Source of the DNA: Campylobacter showae | GTDB lineage: Bacteria > Campylobacterota > Campylobacteria > Campylobacterales > Campylobacteraceae | Direction: 5' to 3' | Assembly: GCF_900573985.1 (NCBI RefSeq) | Contig: NZ_UWOK01000001.1 | Span: 2,046,001-2,110,000, forward strand | Length of the DNA stretch: 64,000 bases | In this document: piece after piece, positions 54,220-61,506 of the stretch | Position numbering within the stretch: position 1 is the first letter of the stretch | How the letters are laid out: each line of letters begins with the position of its first letter | The notes under the pieces: model-generated | Database searches by the model: none | The model's input: only the letters and a program-made list of their open reading frames with translations | Told to the model about the DNA's origin: nothing | Made by a program: the position numbers and the translations under genes

Positions 54220-54450
54220 CTAAAGACTTTTTAAGGCATCTCTTGCGTTTTGCAGCGCGCCTTTTAGTTTGTCCGCATCGCCAGCCGCCGCATAAGCAGC
54301 CACGCTAACGAGCGCTAGCTGCTTGTCGCTAAGAGCTCCGCTAAGCTTTGCCGCGTGCGGAAGCTCGTTAAAATTTATCATCGCTTGCTCCTTTGCCGAG
54401 CTTAAATTTAAAGCGAATAAAATAGCTAAAACAATTCTAAAAATTTTCAC
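54220..54450 (-). CDS. Small exported protein, carboxymuconolactone decarboxylase-like remnant
   Basis: A 76-residue protein with a signal peptide (1-19) and one helical hairpin, KLSGALSDKQLALVSVAAYAAAGDADKLKGALQNARDAL, resembling half of a CMD/AhpD-like domain. The usual catalytic cysteines (CxxC) are absent, so enzymatic activity is doubtful. It may be truncated. Same direction and close spacing as its neighbours. Confidence 0.6.
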   Translation of the reverse strand: MKIFRIVLAILFALNLSSAKEQAMINFNELPHAAKLSGALSDKQLALVSVAAYAAAGDADKLKGALQNARDALKSL

Positions 54451-54476
54451 CGCATATCCTTTGTTTTTATTCGTTT

Positions 54477-55598
54477 TTACAAATTTTCTCCGTAAAACTG
54501 GGCTAGCTTTTTCATCGCGACGTCCACGTATTCGGGCTTATAGTAAGTGTCAATATGTAGCGCTCCGTCTATCTTAAAGTACTCCTTCTTCTGCGTACCG
54601 CTAGCGCCCGCGAAAGCTCGCTCGCTCATATAGGCGCTGTCGGCTTTGGAGCCTACCATCATCAAAAGCGGCTGATTGATTAGATCCATATTGCTCGCAG
54701 CGTCGAAGTTCATGAGATCTAGCAGACTGCTTTTGGTGTAGGCGAAGGTGGAGTTTGGATGCGCGTGCGTGCGGTGGTAGTATTTTAGCCCCTCGCGGTA
54801 AAGATCGTTGGTGATTTTGGCTATCTCCTCGTCGGTTAAATTTGGATCCGGCACGTATTCAACCTCGCCCGTTAGCACCTCTTTGGCGCGTGCGTCGCTA
54901 GCGTCTTTTAGTCGTTGCTGGATAGTCGAAATTTGCGCGTCCAAAAAGCCGTTTCGCCTAGCTAGTCCGCTATCAAAAGCACTTAGCGTCGCCACGACTT
55001 TGAAAATTTTATCAGTCTGCGCGGCTTTTAGCGTATATCCGCCGCCTCCGCAGATGCCTAGCACTCCGATACGGTCACGATCTACGCCTTTAAATTTAAG
55101 CAAAAAATCGGCTGCCGCGCGGATATCCTCGATCCTGTTTGCAGGCGTATCGACGTTGCGCGGCATGCCCCCGCTAGCGCCCTGATAAGCCGCGTCAAAG
55201 GCGATCGCGACGTAACCAAGCTCCGCTAGGCGCTGCGCATAAAGACCCGCTACCTGCTCCTTCACACCGCCGTTTGGATGCGCCACGACGACGGCCGCGT
55301 AACTCTTGTTAGGATCAAAATTTGCGGGCGTATAGACGTTGGCCGCGATATCTAAGCCGCGAGATTTATAGCTTACCGGCGTCAAATTTACCTTGCCCGC
55401 CTCGTTTTTGCTTATCGCGTCGCCGTAGACCAGGCCGAACGGATTTTTAGCCACATTTGCGGCAGCCTCTTTGCTCGGGTTGGCGAATGGGACTTTGGGT
55501 TTTTCTACCCTCTCGCCAGCATTGTTTTCTTTTGCGTTTAAACTGCTCATAGCTACTGCTCCTTCTACTGAAATTTTCATAAAATCGCGTTTTTTCAT
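54477..55598 (-). CDS. Dienelactone-hydrolase-like alpha/beta hydrolase
   Basis: A 373-residue hydrolase. The nucleophile elbow reads GICGGGGYT (about residue 208), with cysteine in place of serine as in dienelactone hydrolase; the acid is in MVGSKADSA and the histidine in GALHIDTYY. The N terminus (KKRDFMKISVEGAVAMSS) resembles a leader but lacks a clear twin arginine. Substrate unknown. Member of the AraC-linked cargo. Confidence 0.87.
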   Translation of the reverse strand: MKKRDFMKISVEGAVAMSSLNAKENNAGERVEKPKVPFANPSKEAAANVAKNPFGLVYGDAISKNEAGKVNLTPVSYKSRGLDIAANVYTPANFDPNKSYAAVVVAHPNGGVKEQVAGLYAQRLAELGYVAIAFDAAYQGASGGMPRNVDTPANRIEDIRAAADFLLKFKGVDRDRIGVLGICGGGGYTLKAAQTDKIFKVVATLSAFDSGLARRNGFLDAQISTIQQRLKDASDARAKEVLTGEVEYVPDPNLTDEEIAKITNDLYREGLKYYHRTHAHPNSTFAYTKSSLLDLMNFDAASNMDLINQPLLMMVGSKADSAYMSERAFAGASGTQKKEYFKIDGALHIDTYYKPEYVDVAMKKLAQFYGENL

Positions 55599-55608
55599 TG
55601 CTTGCTCC

Positions 55609-55671
55609 TTATTTATAGTTATTTAGTCTTTTGACCCATTGCGGGTCGCGGTGATCGAAAAATAGGCCTGC
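55609..55671 (-). pseudogene. C-terminal stub of a second aldo/keto reductase
   Basis: The minus-strand frame after the aldo/keto reductase stop encodes AGLFFDHRDPQWVKRLNNYK and a stop, closely similar to LFFDHRDDSMVKRIINWM at the end of the intact gene next to it. Aldo/keto reductases of the DkgA type commonly end this way. It is thus the tail of a lost tandem copy. Confidence 0.75.
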
Positions 55672-55673
55672 TT

Positions 55674-56543
55674 TTATTGTTTTGGCGTATTATCCTTCAT
55701 CCAGTTTATAATCCGTTTTACCATGCTGTCATCTCTGTGGTCGAAAAATAGCGTCTTGCCTGTATCCAGCGCAGCGATAGCAGCCATATCATCAGGCGCA
55801 AGCGCGAAATCAAAAATATCGAAATTCTGCCTCATTCGCTCGATTTTTACGCTTTTTGGAATGACGGCGATACCGCGCTGAATTAGCCAGCGCAAAATAA
55901 CCTGAGCTGAGCTTTTGCCATATTTTTCACCGATACCGCTTAGTACGGTGTTTTTAAATATATCGTTTTTGCCCTCGGCGAAGCTAGCCCACGACTCAAA
56001 TGCTATGCCGTAGCCATCAAGTACGCGTTTTAACGCTTCACGCTGATAAAACGGATGGCACTCAAGCTGATTTACCGCAGGGATGACGCCGCTGTTTTCG
56101 CACAGATCGACGATCCGATCAGCGTAGAAGTTGCTAACGCCGATAGAGCGGATGCGACCCTCTTTTTTAAGCCTACTCATCGCTCGCCACGCGCCGTAGG
56201 TGTCGCTATATGGCTGATGGATGAGATACAGATCGAGATAATCAAGCCCTAGCTTTTTCATCGACGCATCAAAGGCTTTTAGCGCTCTATCCTCGCTTAC
56301 GTCGCTCACCCAAAGCTTTGTCGTTATAAAAAGCTCCTCACGTTTCACGCCGCCGGCTATCGCCGTTTTAACCGCCGCGCCAACGCCCTCTTCGTTGCGA
56401 TAAGCCTGCGCGGTGTCGATGAGACGGTAACCCACGCCAATCGCATCCTCAACGCACCTTTGAGCCTCCGCAGGCTCCACCTGATAGACTCCGTAGCCTA
56501 AAATCGGCATTTTGTTGCCGTCATTTAAGGTTAAATGCTGCAT
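55674..56543 (-). CDS. Aldo/keto reductase (DkgA-like)
   Basis: A 289-residue NADPH-dependent carbonyl reductase. Catalytic residues are visible: DTAQAYRNEEGVG (D and Y), TTKLWV (K), LIHQPY (H), and the cofactor segment AVIPKSVKIERMRQN. It starts at 56543, where AAGGAG lies six bases before the ATG. Members reduce toxic aldehydes such as methylglyoxal. A sister-gene stub follows. Confidence 0.93.
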   Translation of the reverse strand: MQHLTLNDGNKMPILGYGVYQVEPAEAQRCVEDAIGVGYRLIDTAQAYRNEEGVGAAVKTAIAGGVKREELFITTKLWVSDVSEDRALKAFDASMKKLGLDYLDLYLIHQPYSDTYGAWRAMSRLKKEGRIRSIGVSNFYADRIVDLCENSGVIPAVNQLECHPFYQREALKRVLDGYGIAFESWASFAEGKNDIFKNTVLSGIGEKYGKSSAQVILRWLIQRGIAVIPKSVKIERMRQNFDIFDFALAPDDMAAIAALDTGKTLFFDHRDDSMVKRIINWMKDNTPKQ

Positions 56544-56769
56544 TTTTGCTCCTTGCAATTTTGATTTTTAAACTGAAATGATTATAACGGTTTTTAAAAA
56601 AAGGAGGTAGAACGATCCTGCAAAATCATTGCCTATTTCTGCAAATGTTATAAAAAATACAAAATTTAGATCAAAATTTGTATTTGTGGTGGGTCAAAAA
56701 TGTAAATTTAGATAAAAGAGGCTTAGAAGATAAAATCAACGAGAGGCAGCAGGCCCGCCCGTACTAAAT

Positions 56770-57636
56770 TTAAGCACCAGTTATGGCTAAGACGTGCGCC
56801 TTAGGAGGCATGCCAAACATCCTGGAGTACTCTCTATTAAACTGCGACGGGCTCGCGTAGCCGACGGTAAATGCAGCCTCTGCGGCGTCTAAATTTTGAT
56901 TTATCAAGAGATTTTTTGCCTCTTCGAGACGGATCTTTTTTTGAAATTGAAGCGGACTAAGCGCCGTAATACGCTTGAAGTTATGATAGAGCGACGATGC
57001 GCTGATACCGAGCTTTTTGGCTAAATTTTCGATATTTATCGCCTCGGCGTAGTTTGATTTTATCTCTTTGGCAGCGCGCGTAACGCGATTTTCTATGGTT
57101 TCTAGCATTGCATATTGGCGCAGGAAATCGCCGTTTTCACCCTTTAAGAGTATGTATAAAATTTCCTTTATCACGAGCTTTGCTAAAAATTTAGCATCGT
57201 TTGGGCGCTCTAGCAAACGGATAAATTTAAATACAGCTTCAAGCAGCTCATCATCTACCGCTCCAAGAGCTAGCCCTGCAAACTCGCCCTTTTTGCTCTC
57301 GGCGCCGCCTATACTCTCGATCACGCCCAAGATATCTTCTAGCTCAAAGTTGATCTTTATGGCTAGATACGGGCAGCCTTTGATCTTTGCAACGGCGGGG
57401 ATATGCGTAGCGGCTAGCAGATAGCGCTGCTCATCGTACTCATAAAAATCATTACCGACTTTGGCCAGTTTTGAGCCTTTAAAAACCATGCAAAGCGCCG
57501 GCTCGTAAACGCCGGTTAAAAACTCGGTCGGCACGCTTGCTCGGTAGACAAATAGCTCCTTTATATCGCTTTGTATCTTACCATCTGAGCTAAATTTAGC
57601 GTCCAAATACTTGCAAATTTCATCTATCTTGCTCAT
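56770..57636 (-). CDS. AraC-family regulator (AraC_N type)
   Basis: A 288-residue regulator: N-terminal AraC_N sensor (CMVFKGSKLAKVGNDFYEYDEQRYLLAATHIP, about 40-75) and two C-terminal HTHs (INIENLAKKLGISASSLYHNFKRITALSPLQFQKKIRLEEA, then DAAEAAFTVGYASPSQFNREYSRMFG). This type often controls an adjacent aldo/keto reductase or alkanal-detoxification gene. Here it stands 226 bp ahead of the reductase and is the obvious controller of the cargo. Confidence 0.92.
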   Translation of the reverse strand: MSKIDEICKYLDAKFSSDGKIQSDIKELFVYRASVPTEFLTGVYEPALCMVFKGSKLAKVGNDFYEYDEQRYLLAATHIPAVAKIKGCPYLAIKINFELEDILGVIESIGGAESKKGEFAGLALGAVDDELLEAVFKFIRLLERPNDAKFLAKLVIKEILYILLKGENGDFLRQYAMLETIENRVTRAAKEIKSNYAEAINIENLAKKLGISASSLYHNFKRITALSPLQFQKKIRLEEAKNLLINQNLDAAEAAFTVGYASPSQFNREYSRMFGMPPKAHVLAITGA

Positions 57637-57719
57637 TGTGCCTCCTTGATTTTTTGAAATTTTAGCAAAAATTTCAAAATTAGACTATTTTTACGCTCAA
57701 GCAACCAAAACCCCTTTAA

Positions 57720-59405
57720 CTACATCTCCATACCCATACTATCTTTACCGGCTATTTTGCTTTTTATCTCATTTTTTACCTCATTTGGTTCGTCATCTAG
57801 CAACCTACTAAAATTCGGTATTAGATTGCTTATTTTTGAGATAAAATTAATAACCTTGGTTTTAAAATTTTCTAAGATGCTTACTTTATTTTTCAGACCC
57901 GCTATCGTTTCGTCTTGAGTTTTTACTTGTTCTTCAAGCTCGGATATTCTTTGATCCTTGCCGTTTACGGAAGTTTGTAGCTTGACGATCTTGTTTTGTT
58001 TGCTATCATTGTCTTCTTTCAAAGCTTCTTCGTTCCTTTGCGATGCTTCTAGCTCCTCGTTTCTTTCTTTTAAGTATTGGTTTACTCCTTCTTTGTTTTT
58101 TAACTCTTCGTTGGCTCTTTCAAGCTCGATTTGTAGAGCGTCTTTTTGATTTGCTTTTTGTTTCAGTTTGTCTATTTGGGCTTTGTCGGTCTCAAAAGCC
58201 GTTATTTGATTTTGTAGTTTGATATTTTTATCTTCTTCTTTAATTAGTTGCAACGAAAGCTCGCTTATTCGCAAATTCCTATCTTTTATAATATTGTCTT
58301 GATTGCTTAGGTTCGCGTTAATCTCTTTTAGATTTTTATTTTCTTGGATTAGATTTTCGTTGGATTGATCCAGCTCGTTATTTTTTGCAATTATCTCACC
58401 CTTGTTTAAAAGTTGCTTGGTTAGCTCGTCCACTCTTTGCTTTAGTTCGCTATCCGTAATTATGTTTATATTGTCTTTCATTTGATCTAAAACCAAATTC
58501 GTAAGACTCGTTATAAAAGCCTTATCGTCCTCGATTTCTAATCTCAAATAATCTTTACCAAACATAGACTCTTTCTTTTTTATATACTTCCTTGTTTTAT
58601 CGACTATCGATTGTCTCATTTTGTTTTTAAACTCTTGCTCGGCGCTATACTCTTTTTCGGTGCGGTGCATTTGCTTTAGATTTTTATGTCTTGCTTTACT
58701 GCCAATCTCGCCCCGCAAAGCGATACCGTTAAACGCCGCCCCTCCCATTTCCTGCATACTTCTACCAAAGTCTTTCGTTTCGCCTTTGCCGTTAAACCTA
58801 AGGTTTTTATGGTTTTCAAACTGATAATTCGTAAAAATAAGCTGATAATGCTTAGTCTTCTCATCGTTATGCTCAGCGATTAGCAGGCATTTAACGCCGT
58901 ATTTGGCACAGTACGATCTCGCAAATTTAAGAACTCTGTCAAGCGAAACTTGAGCATTAACAAAATTAACTTCGGTTTGATTTAGTCCTTCTTTGGGGTC
59001 TTTTGGGCGCTCGGTGCCGAAACTTATGACTATTTCGGAAAACCCAACCATGTTTTCTCGCCAACGATTCTTTACTGCTCTACCATTTTTATACGTTTTT
59101 ACTTGAGCTTCATAGTCGGCTTTCATCTTTTCGTGATATTCCAGCAAGAGTTTTTTTATATATTTTTTATCGTTAAATTCCTTGTCACTACTAGGTATCT
59201 CTCGCATATTACCGTTATCATTATATTCGCTAAGCACTATGTATCTATTATTTCGGCTGTTACCTCTAAGATATCCGATCTTAGAGGCGTGCTTAACCTC
59301 TCTAACATTGTGCTCATACCTTATAATAGCCTTTTTGAGCGTCAAGAATTCGCTTCTTACACAAAGAACTAGGCTGTGTCCGCCTATTTGAAGGGCATTA
59401 CTCAT
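57720..59405 (-). CDS. MobV/Pre-type relaxase with long coiled-coil tail
   Basis: A 561-residue protein. The first 230 residues carry mobilization motifs: motif I YEHNVRE (HNxR) and motif III IAEHNDEKTKHYQLIF (HxDExxxH), as in plasmid Mob_Pre relaxases. Residues about 330-520 form a coiled coil (LNKGEIIAKNNELDQSN, ELERANEELKNKEG). No catalytic tyrosine is obvious, in line with MobV enzymes, which can use histidine. It should nick an oriT close by; none was identified. Family called by motif only. Confidence 0.78.
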   Translation of the reverse strand: MSNALQIGGHSLVLCVRSEFLTLKKAIIRYEHNVREVKHASKIGYLRGNSRNNRYIVLSEYNDNGNMREIPSSDKEFNDKKYIKKLLLEYHEKMKADYEAQVKTYKNGRAVKNRWRENMVGFSEIVISFGTERPKDPKEGLNQTEVNFVNAQVSLDRVLKFARSYCAKYGVKCLLIAEHNDEKTKHYQLIFTNYQFENHKNLRFNGKGETKDFGRSMQEMGGAAFNGIALRGEIGSKARHKNLKQMHRTEKEYSAEQEFKNKMRQSIVDKTRKYIKKKESMFGKDYLRLEIEDDKAFITSLTNLVLDQMKDNINIITDSELKQRVDELTKQLLNKGEIIAKNNELDQSNENLIQENKNLKEINANLSNQDNIIKDRNLRISELSLQLIKEEDKNIKLQNQITAFETDKAQIDKLKQKANQKDALQIELERANEELKNKEGVNQYLKERNEELEASQRNEEALKEDNDSKQNKIVKLQTSVNGKDQRISELEEQVKTQDETIAGLKNKVSILENFKTKVINFISKISNLIPNFSRLLDDEPNEVKNEIKSKIAGKDSMGMEM

Positions 59406-59439
59406 TTTTGATCCTTTTCTTTATTATTTACTATAGAAA

Positions 59440-59706
59440 TTAAGAGCATGTTTTAACCCTTTTTTGAAAAATATAAGCTGCAATATCCGTTATCGCAAAC
59501 GCTATGCGAGAATTCTTTGCATCTCCCATTTTGATATAACGTGGAATATCTCTGCCCTGTGATATGCGAAGATCAAGGGTGGATACGCCGATACTAAGAA
59601 GTTTTGCCGTTTGTTGCCTATTTAGTACCGCTTGTCCTTTATATTGTTTGGCTATATGCTCGAGAAGTGCTTTGTACTCTACGTCGTTATATAGTTCATT
59701 AAGCAT
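59440..59706 (-). CDS. Small HTH protein, AlpA/excisionase-like
   Basis: An 88-residue protein with a winged-helix/MerR-like DNA-binding segment NRQQTAKLLSIGVSTLDLRISQGRDIPRYIKMG (about 29-61) as in AlpA and excisionase proteins. Located upstream of the relaxase and near attR, it may direct excision or control the relaxase gene. AAGGAG lies before the ATG. Confidence 0.78.
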   Translation of the reverse strand: MLNELYNDVEYKALLEHIAKQYKGQAVLNRQQTAKLLSIGVSTLDLRISQGRDIPRYIKMGDAKNSRIAFAITDIAAYIFQKRVKTCS

Positions 59707-59810
59707 ATTATTTTTCTCCTTCTGCTTATTCTTATATAACTAATTATATGTACTTTTCATTTACTTTTGCTATTTTGAGCGGTTTTTGGATAGTTTTTGA
59801 AAAAAAATTA

Positions 59811-59834
59811 ATACCCTATGGTTCCTTAGGGTAT
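59811..59834. repeat. Hairpin near the right end of the island
   Basis: ATACCCTA and TAGGGTAT pair perfectly over eight bases around an 8-base loop. The same ATACCCTA word occurs left of attL at about 46434-46441. The DNA from 59707 to 60032 is otherwise AT-rich and non-coding. Confidence 0.5.
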
Positions 59835-59929
59835 TTTAGAGTGATTGAGAGTAAAAAATTATTTTCGTATTTAAAATAAGGTATCTTAGATTAACTTAGA
59901 AAGCTTGGTAAGAAATTGGAATATTAAAA

Positions 59930-59959
59930 AATTTCGGGAACAAATAGGGAACAAATTTT
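59930..59959. repeat. Candidate integrase arm site, right copy
   Basis: Thirty bases matching 46714-46743 except for two T/C differences; both copies are in the same orientation and about 75-130 bp from the att repeats. Confidence 0.6.
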
Positions 59960-60032
59960 ATAAAACTAAGAAAACTTAAAGTTCTTAAAACGTCGTTAAA
60001 ATCAGGGTTTGAAAGGGATTTTTTAGTATAGA

Positions 60033-60052
60033 TGGCTCCGGATGCTGGATTC
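60033..60052. repeat. attR within tRNA-Asn
   Basis: The 20 bases at the 3' end of the tRNA gene, identical to attL at 46585-46604. Confidence 0.9.
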
Positions 60053-60107
60053 GAACCAGCGACCAATCGGTTAACAGCCGACTACTCTACCGCTGAGCTA
60101 ATCCGGA
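60033..60107 (-). tRNA. tRNA-Asn (anticodon GTT)
   Basis: Reading the minus strand: acceptor arms TCCGGAT/ATCCGGA, D-arm TTAGCTCAGCGGTAGAG, anticodon arm CGGCTGTTAACCG with GTT, T-arm GCTGGTTCGAATCCAGC, discriminator G and encoded CCA. The cloverleaf is complete, so the island restored the 3' end on insertion. Confidence 0.97.
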
Positions 60108-60223
60108 ACGTTTTAAAAGAAGTCGTATTATAGGCAAAAAAACTCCGTTTGTCAATAAATTTTACCTTAAATTTTTGGATATCAAAAAATTAGTAGAAAA
60201 AAAGAGTAAATTTTACCGCAAAA

Positions 60224-61129
60224 TCACGCAAGTCGGTAAAATTTAGTTCCCGCCGCATCTACTACTTTTATCTTTCCGTCTGCTAAAAGCTCCTGTAAAT
60301 TTTGTTTCGAGCTTTCAGAAAAGCTATTTATCACGTCGTTTTCGCTTTGCGGGCGGCGTTTTAATAGCTCAAGTAGCTCCTCTTTGCTAAGCTCGAATTT
60401 TTCATCGCCGTATTTTGCCGACGCTATCACGCACGGTACGCTGGAAATTTGCTGTGCAAGCTCACGCAAGAGCTCCTGGCTCACGCCTTTTACCGGGTAT
60501 GCGGGCGGGCGGTCGATGGTGCTTATGTCCACGCGGGCTGGTGAAATTTGATCTAGTGCCGCATTTAGCGCTTCAAATTCAGCTTTCGTGTCATTTAATC
60601 CTTTTACGACCAGGATTTCAAGCACTAGCTCGCCTTTAAACTCTCGCCTAAATTTAGCCATCGCAGCCACTAGCTCGCCAACATCGATATTATCGCCCGA
60701 GCGATCGATCCTAGCAAAGGTTTTTTGCACAGCGCTATCAAGGCTAAATTTGACGATATCAAGCCCTTTTAGCGCCTCGCAAATTTTAGGATCAAGCACG
60801 CCCGAGCCGTTTGAGAGTATTAGCGTTTTAGCCCGGCCTTTTATCAAATTTAGCTCGCGTACTAGCCACGCAAGATCGGGATAAAGCGTCGGTTCGCCAT
60901 TTGCCGTGAGCGTGATGACGTCGATATGCGGATGCACGGCAAGTGCGGCCTTCACCTCGGCGATTACTTGCTCTACGCTTGGCGGATTTTCTATCACTGC
61001 GACGGGTTTTGCCGCCGTGAGTTCACAATAAACGCAGTCAAAGTTACAGCACTTTTGCGCGGGCGATAGATCGACACCCAGCGAAGCGCCAAACCTGCGC
61101 GAGCTAACGGGACCAAAGACGATTTGCAT
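60224..61129 (-). CDS. Radical SAM protein
   Basis: A 301-residue radical SAM enzyme. The cluster motif CCNFDCVYCEL (CxxxCxxC, about residues 27-37) is followed by TLTANGEPTLYPDL, the glycine-rich GE motif, and LSNGSGVLD. A C-terminal winged-helix-like segment (FELSKEELLELLKRRPQSENDVI) follows. The reaction is not established. It starts from an AGGAAAATC-like site and stands alone beside the tRNA. Confidence 0.88.
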   Translation of the reverse strand: MQIVFGPVSSRRFGASLGVDLSPAQKCCNFDCVYCELTAAKPVAVIENPPSVEQVIAEVKAALAVHPHIDVITLTANGEPTLYPDLAWLVRELNLIKGRAKTLILSNGSGVLDPKICEALKGLDIVKFSLDSAVQKTFARIDRSGDNIDVGELVAAMAKFRREFKGELVLEILVVKGLNDTKAEFEALNAALDQISPARVDISTIDRPPAYPVKGVSQELLRELAQQISSVPCVIASAKYGDEKFELSKEELLELLKRRPQSENDVINSFSESSKQNLQELLADGKIKVVDAAGTKFYRLA

Positions 61130-61380
61130 TGATTTTCCTAAATTTAAGATGTGCGATTATACTAAAAGCCAGGGCAAAATTTATTAAAGCGGATAAAAAG
61201 AATATAAATCCTGAAAAATATTTAGATTTAAGCCGATTTAGTAGCAAATTTTAAAATACGCGATAAGCCCAATACGAAATTTATCTACCGCGCAAAAAGC
61301 TTTTAAAAAGATATAAAGCAAAATTCGAAAATTTAGTTTCTCTCAAATTTTGCTTTACCCCAATTTAAAAATCATACATA

Positions 61381-61506
61381 AGAGTCAAATTTGACGGTTC
61401 TGCACAAAAAGAACCGTCAAAATGGCTAAAATTTCTTTTTCCTAGAGTCAAATTTGACGGTTCTGCACAAAAAGAACCGTCAAAATGGCTAAAATTTCTT
61501 TTTCCT
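61381..61506. repeat. 63-bp tandem duplication carrying a hairpin
   Basis: Bases 61381-61443 repeat exactly at 61444-61506. Each unit contains the palindrome GTCAAATTTGAC and the inverted repeat GACGGTTCT/AGAACCGTC. The second unit includes the last codons and stop of the chemoreceptor gene, so the first unit is a copied gene end plus terminator. The gap 61130-61380 contains no gene. Confidence 0.9.

Larger units (their letters stand above)
46585..60052. mobile_element. 13.4-kb integrative mobilizable-type island in tRNA-Asn
   Basis: Bounded by 20-bp direct repeats derived from the 3' end of tRNA-Asn(GTT), one of which still forms the intact tRNA. From left to right: intact tyrosine integrase, HigBA-like toxin-antitoxin pair, structured non-coding stretch, cupin pseudogene, AraC-linked cargo of hydrolases and redox proteins, MobV-like relaxase, and a small HTH/excisionase-like gene. 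No type IV secretion genes are present, so transfer would need a helper. Repeat distance is 13,448 bp. Confidence 0.88.
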
